Of a DNA stretch of 36,754 nt, positions 9,076 to 17,925 are shown in pieces. Source of the DNA: CAYWBI01 sp964456445 (GTDB taxonomy: Bacteria > Calditrichota > Calditrichia > Calditrichales > J004); the NCBI GenBank assembly GCA_964456445.1, contig CAYWBI010000018.1:1-36754 (forward strand), read 5' to 3'. Positions within the stretch are counted from its first letter, which is position 1, and every line of letters starts with the position of its first letter. The notes under the pieces are model-generated. The model had not been told where the DNA came from, did not search any database, and was given only the letters and a program-made list of their open reading frames with translations. Made by a program: the position numbers and the translations under genes.

Positions 9076-9293
9076 CCCGGGGGTATCCGCTAAAATTATA
9101 GCAAAGGATCAAAATAAGTTTGATTGTTTATGAGCACTGTTCCACGTTCCTCCACTATCTGAGACCTGCATTTGCAAAAGTTGTATTTTTCAATCCATAC
9201 CGGCCGGCCTTTTTGTTTTAATTTTTTTGATATTTGACGCCAATCATTTACCTTTTGCCAATCCAAAAACAAACCCATACTACGGCATTCTCC

Positions 9294-10061
9294 ATGAAAA
9301 AACCTATAATTTTAGTAACAAACGATGATGGTATATATGCACCGGGGATACATGCGCTTGTTAAAGCGCTAAGCGAAATAGGCACGATAAAAGTTGTTGC
9401 CCCGCTCAGCGAAATGAGCGCTGTTGGCCACGCTATAACCCTTTCGGACCCGCTACGTGTAAAAGAGATCGAGCTTGATGGCCGTTTCTTGGGGCTTGCC
9501 GTTAACGGCACACCCGCGGATTGTGTAAAGCTTGCCTTAAGCTGCCTGCTCGAATCCATGCCGGATATTATCGTCAGTGGGATTAATGCCGGCTCCAACA
9601 CCGCCACCAATGTGATATATTCGGGTACGGTTTCCGCCGCCGCGGAAGGAGTTATTTATGGCATCCCATCCATTGCCGTCTCCTTAACCAGTTTCACCTA
9701 TAAGGATTTTGACTACGCTGCCAAAGTGGCCAGGCATATTACCGGCCAGGTCTTGCTCAATGGCCTGCCAAAACGAACAATTTTAAACGTCAATGTTCCT
9801 GCCGTGCCCGAAGCTCAAATAAAGGGGATTCGGGCCACCCGTCAGGGAAAGGGACGCTATGAAGAAGAATTTGACAAACGCCGGGACCCACAAGGCCGCA
9901 CTTATTACTGGATGGCCGGAAAACGCGTGATCCTGGATACGGAAGATGATGTGGATGACATAGCCATTTCGGATAATTATGTTGCCGTCACCCCTATACA
10001 ATATGACTTAACCCATCACTCCTTTTTAAAGGACCTTGTTCAATGGAAACTCAAACCCTGA
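9294..10061 (+). CDS. surE: 5'/3'-nucleotidase SurE
   Basis: SurE is a metal-dependent phosphatase that removes phosphate from nucleoside monophosphates and serves as a survival/stress protein. The start ILVTNDDGIYAPGI carries the DD metal ligands, and VNGTPADCVKLA and VSGINAGSNTATNVIYSGTVSAA are family motifs. ATG 9294 (MKKPIILVTNDDG) is chosen over an upstream in-frame start because SurE proteins begin this way. The result is a normal 255 residues. No clear Shine-Dalgarno precedes it. The 3' end overlaps guaA by 19 nt. Confidence 0.95.
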   Translation: MKKPIILVTNDDGIYAPGIHALVKALSEIGTIKVVAPLSEMSAVGHAITLSDPLRVKEIELDGRFLGLAVNGTPADCVKLALSCLLESMPDIIVSGINAGSNTATNVIYSGTVSAAAEGVIYGIPSIAVSLTSFTYKDFDYAAKVARHITGQVLLNGLPKRTILNVNVPAVPEAQIKGIRATRQGKGRYEEEFDKRRDPQGRTYYWMAGKRVILDTEDDVDDIAISDNYVAVTPIQYDLTHHSFLKDLVQWKLKP

Positions 10062-11596
10062 AGCATGAAACAATTCTCATTCTGGATTTCGGTTCACAAT
10101 ATACCCAGCTTATTGCCCGTCGTGTAAGGGAGAGCGGTGTTTATTCAGAAATCCACCCCTATACTTATGATTTAAAAAACAACAAGATACCCAACCTAAA
10201 AGGCATCATTCTTTCCGGGGGGCCGTCTTCGGTAAATGACAGCAATGCGCCGATGATTGACCCTGCCATATTGGACGGTTCCCTGCCGGTCCTCGGTATT
10301 TGCTATGGGCTTCAACTTATGGGACATTTGCTCGGGGGAAGTATAGCCCCGGCTATAAAAAAAGAATATGGCCGGGCATCGGTTCATATAAAAGAAGATT
10401 CACTTCTTTTTAAAAATATCCCGACAGACAGTAATGTTTGGATGAGCCATGGCGATAAAGTATTGGATATGCCTTTAAATTTTAAGGCAGTTGCCGTTAC
10501 CGAAAATGCCCCCTTTGCAGCGGTTGAACACCGGGAAAAACCATTATATGGGATTCAATTTCATCCGGAGGTGGTTCATAGTGACTATGGACACGATCTA
10601 TTAAACAATTTTTTGTTTAATATTTGCCGCTGTCAGGCAGACTGGTCGCCCAAATCATTTATCGATGAAAGCATCCGTACCATCCGGGAGACCGTTGGCA
10701 ATAGACAGGTGCTGTGCGGGCTTAGCGGCGGGGTTGATTCCAGTGTTGCCGCGGTATTGATCCATAGGGCCATCGGAGATCAACTACATTGTATGTTTAT
10801 TAATACCGGCCTGTTGCGTTTAAACGAAGCCCGGGAGGTCGAAAATACCTTCCGGGATAGCTTTAACATCCGTCTTTCAAGTATTGATAGCGGTAAAGAT
10901 TTTCTGCAACAGCTCGATCATATAAGTGATCCCGAAAAGAAACGTAAAATTATCGGCGCCCTATTTATACGGGTCTTTGAAAAGGAATCCGCAAAGTTGG
11001 GCAGTTTTGACTTTTTGGCCCAGGGTACGCTTTATCCCGATGTTATTGAAAGCATTTCCTTTAAGGGGCCTTCGGCAACTATAAAGTCCCATCACAATGT
11101 GGGTGGTCTGCCGGAGAAAATGGGTTTTAAGCTTTTGGAACCCTTGCGGGAATTATTTAAGGATGAAGTCCGTTCTGTTGGCAGGGAACTTGGGATACCG
11201 GAGAACATCATCGGACGCCACCCTTTTCCCGGACCCGGCCTGGCTGTACGCATTTTAGGCGAAATAACCAAAGCGCGGGTGGAGACACTACAACAGGCCG
11301 ATGATATTTTTATGGACGAGCTGCATAGAACCGGCCAGTACGATAAAATTTGGCAGGCTTTTGCCGTTTATATCCCGGTCAACACCGTGGGGGTGATGGG
11401 TGATGAGCGAACTTACGAATCGGTTATTGCCTTGCGGGCGGTTAATAGCGTTGACGGTATGACCGCCGATTGGTATCCAATGCCCATGGAGATATTGGCG
11501 CGGATATCAAACCGGATTATAAATGAAGTTAATGGAATAAACCGCGTGGTGTATGATATAAGTTCCAAGCCACCGGCTACAATTGAATGGGAATAA
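10043..11596 (+). CDS. guaA: GMP synthase (glutamine-hydrolysing)
   Basis: GuaA converts XMP, glutamine and ATP to GMP in purine synthesis. The class I amidotransferase domain has LSGGPSSV, the nucleophile in GICYGLQ (Cys about 87) and the FHPEV motif (His 174, Glu 176). The ATP pyrophosphatase loop is SGGVDSS (228-234). The dimerisation domain carries HPFPGPGLAVRI and ends in KPPATIEWE. The length of 517 residues is standard. AAGGA at 10029-10033 lies 9 nt before the start, inside the surE coding region. The 19-nt overlap means both genes are probably on one transcript, with glmS 15 nt downstream. Confidence 0.98.
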   Translation: METQTLKHETILILDFGSQYTQLIARRVRESGVYSEIHPYTYDLKNNKIPNLKGIILSGGPSSVNDSNAPMIDPAILDGSLPVLGICYGLQLMGHLLGGSIAPAIKKEYGRASVHIKEDSLLFKNIPTDSNVWMSHGDKVLDMPLNFKAVAVTENAPFAAVEHREKPLYGIQFHPEVVHSDYGHDLLNNFLFNICRCQADWSPKSFIDESIRTIRETVGNRQVLCGLSGGVDSSVAAVLIHRAIGDQLHCMFINTGLLRLNEAREVENTFRDSFNIRLSSIDSGKDFLQQLDHISDPEKKRKIIGALFIRVFEKESAKLGSFDFLAQGTLYPDVIESISFKGPSATIKSHHNVGGLPEKMGFKLLEPLRELFKDEVRSVGRELGIPENIIGRHPFPGPGLAVRILGEITKARVETLQQADDIFMDELHRTGQYDKIWQAFAVYIPVNTVGVMGDERTYESVIALRAVNSVDGMTADWYPMPMEILARISNRIINEVNGINRVVYDISSKPPATIEWE

Positions 11597-11611
11597 AAAC
11601 GGAGTTTTAAT

Positions 11612-13438
11612 ATGTGTGGTATTGTAGGTTATTTCGGCAAACAGGAAGCCGAAGCAATTTTATTAAATGGCTTAAAACGCCTGGAGTATCGGGGATACGA
11701 TTCATCCGGTATTGCCATTATGAACGGCAAGGGTATTGATACGGTTAAAGAAGTCGGTAAAATCCATAATCTTGAAACCGCTCTTGAGAAACACCCCTTG
11801 CCCGGACATGTCGGCATCGGCCATACCCGTTGGGCAACGCATGGCGAACCTACCCAGATAAATGCACACCCGCACCACGATGGAACTGGGAACATTGTTT
11901 TAATTCATAATGGCATTATTGAAAATTATGCATCGCTTAAAAAAGTCCTTAGCAAAAAAGGACATAAATTTGAAACCGAGACCGATACAGAAATTCTCGC
12001 TCATCTTATAGAAGAATTTTATAAAGACGACATGGAAAGTGCCATACGACAAGCACTGCATGAAGTAGTTGGTACGTACGGCATTGCCGTGCTAAGTAAT
12101 TATGAACCGGATAAGATGTTTATCGCACGCAAGGGAAGCCCCATTGTGATCGGGGTCGGAAAGGACGAATATTTTGTCGCATCCGATGTAACGCCGCTTG
12201 TCCCGCACACGCGTGACGTATTTTACCTTGACGACTATGAAATGGCCATAATAACCCCCAAAGGCATAACAACAAAAACCCTTGAGAACAAAAAGACAAA
12301 GAAAACCGTTGAACGCGTAACTATAGAACTTGAAGCGATCGAAAAGGGCGGTTATGACCACTTTATGCTCAAAGAAATTTATGAGCAGCCCCGCACGATT
12401 ATGGATGCCATGCGAGGACGTATTATAAAAGAAGAAGGTATTGTAAAACTTGGCGGACTTGAGAAGGTTGCTGACCGACTGGTGAATGCCCATAAAATAG
12501 TCTTTCTCGCATCTGGTACTTCTTGGCACGCCGGATTAATCGCTGAATATCTTATTGAAGAGTTCTGTCGTATTCCTGTTGAGGTGGAATATGCATCGGA
12601 ATTTCGTTACCGCAACCCTATTGTTGATGAAAATGACGTCGTTATTGCAATTTCACAGTCCGGCGAAACAGCCGATACCTTGGCAGCCCTGCGTGAAGGA
12701 AAACGAAAAGGCGCCCTCGTTCTTGGCGTTGTAAATGCCGTTGGCTCAACCATCGCACGCGAGACCGACGCCGGGGTTTATATCCATGCCGGGCCCGAAA
12801 TTGGTGTGGCAAGTACAAAGGCTTTCACTTCCCAGGTAACCGCACTCACTCTACTAACTATCATGATTGCACGTAGAAAAAACATGTCATCCGAGCTTGG
12901 TAAGCAAATGGTTGAAGAACTGTTGCGTATCCCGGAAAAAGTACAAATGATCCTCAACCAAAATGATTATATACGTGATTTTGCACGCGGTTATAAAAAC
13001 GAACGTAACTTTCTCTATCTCGGGCGCGGATACAACTTCCCTGTGGCCCTGGAAGGCGCGCTAAAGCTAAAAGAAATTTCTTACATCCATGCCGAGGGAT
13101 ATCCTGCGGCAGAAATGAAACACGGACCCATCGCCCTGATCGATAAAGATATGCCGGTGGTGTTTTTGGCCACTAAGGATGTGATTTATGATAAGGTGAT
13201 CAGTAATATTGAAGAAGTAAAAGCGCGTGGCGGACGAATTATTTGTATTGCCAATCAAGGTGATGAAACCATCCAGGAATATGCGGACCATGTGATTTAT
13301 ATCCCGGAAACATTGAAGGCGCTGACCCCGCTGTTATCGGTAATACCGTTACAATTGCTTTCTTACCATGTGGCAGTGTTGCGCGGTTGTGATGTGGACC
13401 AGCCCCGTAACCTGGCAAAAAGTGTAACGGTGGAATAA
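11612..13438 (+). CDS. glmS: Glucosamine-6-phosphate synthase (isomerising)
   Basis: GlmS makes glucosamine-6-phosphate from fructose-6-phosphate and glutamine, feeding peptidoglycan and LPS precursors. The protein starts MCGIVGYFG, so Cys2 becomes the N-terminal nucleophile of the Ntn glutaminase. GHTRWATHGEP and HNGIIENY follow. Two SIS domains include ASGTSWHAGLIAEYLIE, ISQSGETADTLAALR, STKAFTSQ and LGRGYNFPVALEGALKLKEI. It ends DVDQPRNLAKSVTVE, the normal end of the family. The length is 608 residues. A GGAG site lies upstream. No glmS ribozyme is visible in the 15-nt gap after guaA, so that type of control is absent here. Confidence 0.98.
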   Translation: MCGIVGYFGKQEAEAILLNGLKRLEYRGYDSSGIAIMNGKGIDTVKEVGKIHNLETALEKHPLPGHVGIGHTRWATHGEPTQINAHPHHDGTGNIVLIHNGIIENYASLKKVLSKKGHKFETETDTEILAHLIEEFYKDDMESAIRQALHEVVGTYGIAVLSNYEPDKMFIARKGSPIVIGVGKDEYFVASDVTPLVPHTRDVFYLDDYEMAIITPKGITTKTLENKKTKKTVERVTIELEAIEKGGYDHFMLKEIYEQPRTIMDAMRGRIIKEEGIVKLGGLEKVADRLVNAHKIVFLASGTSWHAGLIAEYLIEEFCRIPVEVEYASEFRYRNPIVDENDVVIAISQSGETADTLAALREGKRKGALVLGVVNAVGSTIARETDAGVYIHAGPEIGVASTKAFTSQVTALTLLTIMIARRKNMSSELGKQMVEELLRIPEKVQMILNQNDYIRDFARGYKNERNFLYLGRGYNFPVALEGALKLKEISYIHAEGYPAAEMKHGPIALIDKDMPVVFLATKDVIYDKVISNIEEVKARGGRIICIANQGDETIQEYADHVIYIPETLKALTPLLSVIPLQLLSYHVAVLRGCDVDQPRNLAKSVTVE

Positions 13439-13598
13439 GTATCGTATAATGCTTGATGGCAACAGTTTAAAATCATCGACAGAGATAATAGTTAAATAAA
13501 AGACTTTTTGGTACGAATTAAATTTACATTCACTTTAAATATTCATTATATTTCATTTCATAAACAAACACTTTGACAACAACAAACAGGAGATAAAT

Positions 13599-14111
13599 GT
13601 GAACAAGATTATAACCCTGCTCATACTCATGATAAGTTTTGGCTTAATGTCTTGCGGCGGCGATAAAAAAACCGCGGACAATACCGCCCAAAAACCTTCC
13701 GTGAGTGGGCTTACGGCTTTTGAAGAAGAAAACGGAATAGGACCAATCAAAGAAAAAATGACGCTTGGGGAAATTGATCCCGCAAAAGTAAAAGCCGGTG
13801 AAGCTACATTTAAAAGTAAATGCGCCCCATGCCATCGTTTAGATAAGCGGCTTGTTGGTCCGGCTCAACGCTATGTTGCCGACCGCCGTTCACCAGAATA
13901 TATCATGAATATGATTCTAAATCCGGATGAAATGGTAAAAAAAGAACCCATGGCAAAAAAATTATTGGCTGAATATCTTTCCCCGATGACCAATATGCAT
14001 CTTACCATTGACCAGGCCCGTGAGGTTCTGGAATATTTTCGTGCCATTAGTAAAGAAGGACACGAAAAAAATATTCCCGCTGTACCGGTCTTTCGTAGTT
14101 CCAAAAAATAA
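13599..14111 (+). CDS. Monohaem cytochrome c lipoprotein of the nos cluster
   Basis: This 170-residue protein begins with a lipoprotein signal (lipobox LMSC, Cys19). It contains one haem c motif CAPCH (Cys75, Cys78, His79), and the likely sixth ligand is Met133 in MTNMHLT. It should sit on the periplasmic side of the membrane and pass electrons to NosZ. Small cytochromes c of this kind commonly lie next to nosZ in clade II clusters. The start is GTG 13599, preceded by AGGAGA. The overlapping ATG two bases upstream runs straight into TGA. An intrinsic terminator follows at 14122-14160, before the FAS1 gene. Confidence 0.88.
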   Translation: MNKIITLLILMISFGLMSCGGDKKTADNTAQKPSVSGLTAFEEENGIGPIKEKMTLGEIDPAKVKAGEATFKSKCAPCHRLDKRLVGPAQRYVADRRSPEYIMNMILNPDEMVKKEPMAKKLLAEYLSPMTNMHLTIDQAREVLEYFRAISKEGHEKNIPAVPVFRSSKK

Positions 14112-14121
14112 TACAACTGTA

Positions 14122-14162
14122 AAAAAAAAGCAGATATAAATATTTATGTCTGCTTTTTTTAT
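14122..14162 (+). terminator. Intrinsic terminator after the cytochrome c gene
   Basis: AGCAGA and TCTGCT arms enclose an AT-only palindrome (ATAAATATTTAT, 14136-14147), with an A-tract before and a run of seven T after. The structure would work in both directions. It separates the cytochrome c gene from the FAS1-nosZ genes, which therefore probably have their own promoter in 14163-14249. Confidence 0.85.
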
Positions 14163-14204
14163 TTACTTATGTGATTTATTTCTTATATTATAGAAAATTG
14201 AAAA

Positions 14205-14225
14205 AGATATAATTGTCTTATATCT
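14205..14225. promoter_or_regulatory. Operator-like dyad upstream of FAS1-nosZ
   Basis: AGATATAA (14205-14212) and TTATATCT (14218-14225) are perfect inverted repeats with a 5-base spacer, TTGTC. A TATAAT (14208-14213) lies within the dyad. It sits 37 bases upstream of the FAS1 start. It does not match the FNR consensus (TTGAT-N4-ATCAA). It may bind a different regulator, or be a chance feature of AT-rich DNA. Confidence 0.35.
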
Positions 14226-14261
14226 AAGTAATAACCCCAATCATATTCAGGAGGCCATACT

Positions 14262-14819
14262 ATGAGGCTAATAACCATAGCTCTAATCGCTTTGTCGTTC
14301 TTTCTTAGCGCATGCAGTTCCGGAGATCAAAAACCGGCTGCAGCCAGCGAGAATTTTGAACAAAACACACCGAAGGGCCAGGCGTCGGTTGTCGATAACG
14401 AATCGGCAAAAAACATTTTACAGCTTGCCGAGGCCACAAAGGATCTATCAACGCTCGTAGCGGCCGTTAAAGCGGCACAAATTGAACACGTGCTTGTAAA
14501 CGCTGGCCCATTAACGGTTTTTGCCCCGGTCAATTCAGCATTTGACGCCCTGCCAAAAGGTACGGTGGAAGAGTTGCTAAAGCCCGAGAACAAAGCAAAA
14601 CTGGCCAATATCCTGATCAACCATGCCGCGCCAAGCACCTACAAAGGACACTTGCTTAAAGACGGTCGTAAAATTTACATGGCAACGGGCGAATATATTC
14701 CAATCTCCAGAAAAGGTGACGATATATATATTGGCGGTGCAAAAATACTGGCCACCGTCGATGCGTCGAACGGTGTGGTTCATTTGATTGATAAAGTGCT
14801 TCTACCTAAAAAAAAATAA
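14262..14819 (+). CDS. FAS1 (fasciclin) domain lipoprotein in the nos cluster
   Basis: This 185-residue protein has a clear lipobox (LSAC, Cys18) and one FAS1 domain. The domain shows the H1 motif GPLTVFAPVNSAFDALP, and GVVHLIDKVLLPK as the H2-like end. FAS1 domains mediate adhesion or protein-protein contacts outside the cytoplasm. The gene has a strong AGGAGG 7 nt before ATG and lies 30 bases upstream of nosZ, so it is cotranscribed with nosZ. A scaffold role for NosZ or its electron donor is an inference from position only. It stands between two terminator-like hairpins together with nosZ. Confidence 0.88.
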   Translation: MRLITIALIALSFFLSACSSGDQKPAAASENFEQNTPKGQASVVDNESAKNILQLAEATKDLSTLVAAVKAAQIEHVLVNAGPLTVFAPVNSAFDALPKGTVEELLKPENKAKLANILINHAAPSTYKGHLLKDGRKIYMATGEYIPISRKGDDIYIGGAKILATVDASNGVVHLIDKVLLPKKK

Positions 14820-14849
14820 AATAGTTTTATCCATATAAAGGAATACAAA

Positions 14850-16808
14850 ATGAGACACTTAAACAAATTTATACTATCACTATTGATGATTAGTATGTCC
14901 TTTGCTTTTTTCGCCTGCAATTCCGGTGGTAAAAGCGGGGCCATTTCCAAAAGTACCGCCGAAGAGGTTTTTGTGGCGCCAGGTAAATATGATTCACATT
15001 ATGCATTTATTTCCGGTGGGTTTAGCGGACAGCTTATGGTATATGGACTGCCATCGGCCCGTTTATTTAAAACAATCCCTGTTTTTTCAGTAGACGCCGA
15101 AAATGCCTGGGGTTTTAGCGAAGAAACAAAACCCATGCTGCAAACATCGCATGGATTTATTCCCTGGGACGATTCGCACCATCCGGATATCTCCCAAACC
15201 AACGGCGTTCTTGACGGACGTTGGGTTTTCATCAATGCCAATAATACGCCGCGTATTGCGCGCATAAGCCTGGAAACATTTGAAACCGAAGAGATTATTG
15301 AAATCCCAAATAGCGCGGGTAACCACAGCTCTTCCTTTGTTACCGAAAACACAGAATATGTAGTGGCCGGCACGCGTTTTTCCGTTCCAATTCCACAGCG
15401 CGATATGTCTATTAAGGATTATAAAGGAAATTTCAAAGCGGCATTATCATTTCTAAAAGTTGACCCCAAAACCGGTCAAATGGAAATCGCTTTCCAAATC
15501 CTTATGCCGGGCTTTGACTATGACCTTTCCCATCCGGGACGTGGAAAATCGCATGGCTGGTTTTTCTTTTCGACCTATAACACAGAAGAGGCCCACTCCT
15601 TGTTAGAAGTAAATGCATCCCAGAATGACAAGGATTATATTGCAGCTATAAACTGGAAAAAGGCCGAAGAGTTTGTAAAAGCCGGCAAATTTAAAACCAT
15701 GCCGGCAAAATATGCGCACAACATCTATAATGAAGACACCCAATTGGCAACATCTACCATGGAAAAATCTGTAAAAGTATTGGATGCTTCAAAGTTGCCC
15801 GGTTTGGTATATTTAATGCCTACGCCTAAGTCGCCTCACGGCTGTGATGTTGACCCCTCGGGCGAATATATCGTTGGTAGCGGCAAGCTTTCGGCCACCA
15901 TGACAATCCATTCCTTTAGCAAAATGTTAAAAGCGATTGATGAGAAAAAATTTGACGGTGAAGCTTACGGTATTCCAATTTTACAATTTGAAGCCACATT
16001 GGCCGGTACCGTTCAACAACCAGGTCTTGGCCCGTTGCATACAGAGTTTGATGACAAGGGAAATGCCTACACCTCATTTTTTATTTCTTCGGAAGTCGTA
16101 AAATGGAAGCTGGGGACCTGGGAAGTCGTAGATCGGAAACCCGTTTATTATTCCATTGGCCACTTGATGATCCCGGGGGGAAATTCACGTAAACCATTTG
16201 GAAAATATCTCGTTGCCTTAAATAAAATTACCAAAGACCGCTTTTTGCCCACCGGCCCGGAAGTTTGTCAATCTGCGCAACTTTTTGATATCAGTGGCGA
16301 GAAGATGCGTTTATTACTGGATTTCCCAACCATGGGCGAGCCACATTATGCAGCCGGTATCCCAGCTGATTTAGTTGCAAAAAACTCCAAAAAGTTTTAT
16401 AAACTTGAAGAAAACAACAACCCACATGCCGTCAAAAGCGAAGATGCGACAAAAGTTGTCCGTAAGGGCAAAGACGTCCATGTTTATTTAACAATGATCC
16501 GCAGTCACTTTGCGCCGGACAACATCGAAGGGGTTAGGGTTGGCGACAAGGTCCATTTTCATATTACAAATATTGAACAAGATTATGATGTGCCACATGG
16601 TTTTGCCATGATTGGCATGCGCAACTCCGAACTTTTGGTAATGCCCGGGCAAACGCGCACCATCATTTGGGAGCCTAAAGAAGTAGGTGTATGGCCGTTC
16701 TATTGTACGGATTTTTGTTCCGCCCTTCACCAGGAAATGCAGGGATATGTGCGGGTATCGCCCGCAAATTCCAATATCAAGATGACCTGGTCGCTTGATG
16801 ACGAATAA
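14850..16808 (+). CDS. nosZ: Nitrous oxide reductase NosZ, clade II (Sec/lipoprotein type)
   Basis: NosZ reduces N2O to N2 in the periplasm. The 652-residue protein has an N-terminal seven-bladed propeller carrying the CuZ histidines (visible candidates DSHHPD at 110-111, KSPHGCD, GPLHTEF, GEPHYA). Its C-terminal cupredoxin holds the CuA site: His583 (VPHGF), Cys619, Cys623, His627 and Met630 in CTDFCSALHQEM. All CuA ligands are intact. The signal peptide has no twin-arginine motif. It is Sec-type and ends FFAC (Cys23), so the enzyme may be lipid-anchored, although Phe at -3 is a weak lipobox. Neighbours nosL, nosD, nosF and nosY confirm the assignment, and a terminator follows directly. Confidence 0.96.
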   Translation: MRHLNKFILSLLMISMSFAFFACNSGGKSGAISKSTAEEVFVAPGKYDSHYAFISGGFSGQLMVYGLPSARLFKTIPVFSVDAENAWGFSEETKPMLQTSHGFIPWDDSHHPDISQTNGVLDGRWVFINANNTPRIARISLETFETEEIIEIPNSAGNHSSSFVTENTEYVVAGTRFSVPIPQRDMSIKDYKGNFKAALSFLKVDPKTGQMEIAFQILMPGFDYDLSHPGRGKSHGWFFFSTYNTEEAHSLLEVNASQNDKDYIAAINWKKAEEFVKAGKFKTMPAKYAHNIYNEDTQLATSTMEKSVKVLDASKLPGLVYLMPTPKSPHGCDVDPSGEYIVGSGKLSATMTIHSFSKMLKAIDEKKFDGEAYGIPILQFEATLAGTVQQPGLGPLHTEFDDKGNAYTSFFISSEVVKWKLGTWEVVDRKPVYYSIGHLMIPGGNSRKPFGKYLVALNKITKDRFLPTGPEVCQSAQLFDISGEKMRLLLDFPTMGEPHYAAGIPADLVAKNSKKFYKLEENNNPHAVKSEDATKVVRKGKDVHVYLTMIRSHFAPDNIEGVRVGDKVHFHITNIEQDYDVPHGFAMIGMRNSELLVMPGQTRTIIWEPKEVGVWPFYCTDFCSALHQEMQGYVRVSPANSNIKMTWSLDDE

Positions 16809-16831
16809 AACGAACCGATAAGTTAATCAAC

Positions 16832-16865
16832 AAAGCGGGTATTTATTATTAGATACCCGCTTTTT
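16832..16865 (+). terminator. Intrinsic terminator directly after nosZ
   Basis: An 11-bp perfect stem (AAAGCGGGTAT at 16832-16842, ATACCCGCTTT at 16853-16863) closes a 10-base loop and is followed by T residues. It lies only about 15 bases before the ATG of the next nos gene. It therefore either ends the nosZ message or attenuates read-through to the accessory genes. Confidence 0.88.
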
Positions 16866-16880
16866 AATTGGATGCAGATT

Positions 16881-17465
16881 ATGAAAAAATCTAAACTATA
16901 TATGATCTTTGGCGCATTGTTACTGCTGACACTATATGTTTTGCCCTTGTGGAATATTACATTGGAAGCGCCACAATATCCTGATCCGCTGGGCCTGGAT
17001 ATTTATATTTCCAATTTGGCCGATGGCAACAGCCCAAATGATGTAAAGAACATTGATTTACTCAATCATTATATTGGTATGAAACACTTACCGAAAGCCC
17101 TGCCCGAATTTCAAATCTTTCCAATTGTGGTTTTTGTAATGGCACTGTTGGGCGTATTGGCCGGCTTAACCGGAAAACCCAAAGTATATCTAATTTGGGG
17201 CATTGTTATGATCATTCTTGGTACAGCGGGAATTTATGACTTTTATTCCTGGTTGTATGAGTATGGACATCACTTAAACCCCAACGCCATATTAAAATTT
17301 GTTGATAAAGCAGGAAACCCCATGGCCTACGAGCCACCTGTTTTTGGCACAAAAAAATTGTTGAATTTTACGGTGCATTCCTTCCCGGCATCCGGCACAT
17401 ATCTTATGACGCTCGGGGTTCTCCTGTCTGTTTGGGCATTTATTACGGGCAGAAAAGAAAATTAA
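16881..17465 (+). CDS. Four-helix membrane protein of clade II nos clusters
   Basis: The protein has about 194 residues with four membrane segments, near residues 8-28, 78-98, 104-124 and 168-190. A polar extracytoplasmic loop after the first helix contains LLNHYIGMKHLP, whose His and Met could bind metal or haem. YEYGHHLNP is a second histidine cluster. I chose ATG 16881 (MKKSK) over ATG 16872. Position between nosZ and nosL ties it to NosZ maturation or to electron delivery. From memory, an uncharacterised membrane protein is common at this place in clade II clusters. It follows the nosZ terminator and is 13 bases before nosL. Confidence 0.75.
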   Translation: MKKSKLYMIFGALLLLTLYVLPLWNITLEAPQYPDPLGLDIYISNLADGNSPNDVKNIDLLNHYIGMKHLPKALPEFQIFPIVVFVMALLGVLAGLTGKPKVYLIWGIVMIILGTAGIYDFYSWLYEYGHHLNPNAILKFVDKAGNPMAYEPPVFGTKKLLNFTVHSFPASGTYLMTLGVLLSVWAFITGRKEN

Positions 17466-17478
17466 AGGACAATATGTT

Positions 17479-17907
17479 ATGAAGTTACGTGTTTTGCTTT
17501 TATCAATCCCTGTATTTGCGCTTTTAGTCTCTTGCCAAATAGAGGCCCAGCCGATTGAATATGGCTCTGATGCTTGTTCTTTTTGTAAAATGACAATTGT
17601 CGATAAACAACATGCCGCACAATTGGTAACGGCTAAAGGCAAGGCCTTTAAATATGATTCAATCGAATGTATGATGCATGATCTAAAAAACCATGACACA
17701 AAAGAAGCCCTGCTTGTCGTTGCGGATTTTGCAGACCCCGGCTCTTTGATAGACGCTGCGCGGGCGAGCTATTTAGTTAGTGAAAACATCCCCAGTCCGA
17801 TGGGCGCCAATTTAAGCGCTTTCCATCAAAAAACCGACGCCGTAAAGACTCAAAGTGAAAAGGGTGGCACTATTCTCACCTGGAAACAACTAAGCGAAAA
17901 ATATTGA
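17479..17907 (+). CDS. nosL: Copper chaperone lipoprotein NosL
   Basis: NosL is a membrane-anchored periplasmic copper(I) carrier that delivers copper for CuZ assembly in NosZ. The signal ends LVSC (Cys19). The metal-binding motif CSFCKM (Cys33, Cys36, Met38) is intact, followed by the family segment AAQLVTAKGKAFKYDSIECM. The length is 142 residues. It ends in TGA at 17905-17907, immediately before a strong terminator-type hairpin that separates it from nosD. Confidence 0.95.
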   Translation: MKLRVLLLSIPVFALLVSCQIEAQPIEYGSDACSFCKMTIVDKQHAAQLVTAKGKAFKYDSIECMMHDLKNHDTKEALLVVADFADPGSLIDAARASYLVSENIPSPMGANLSAFHQKTDAVKTQSEKGGTILTWKQLSEKY

Positions 17908-17925
17908 AGAGATATATTTGTTTGC

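Noticed and set aside
9096..9278. Minus-strand open frame of 60 codons between accD and surE
   Set aside because: No ribosome binding site and no recognisable pattern, and it runs against the operon. I treat the region as intergenic.
11597..11611. glmS ribozyme
   Set aside because: Only 15 bases separate guaA and glmS, far too few for the ribozyme.
14161..14261. FNR-type operator before nosZ
   Set aside because: No TTGAT-N4-ATCAA match was found. Only the AGATATAA dyad is present.
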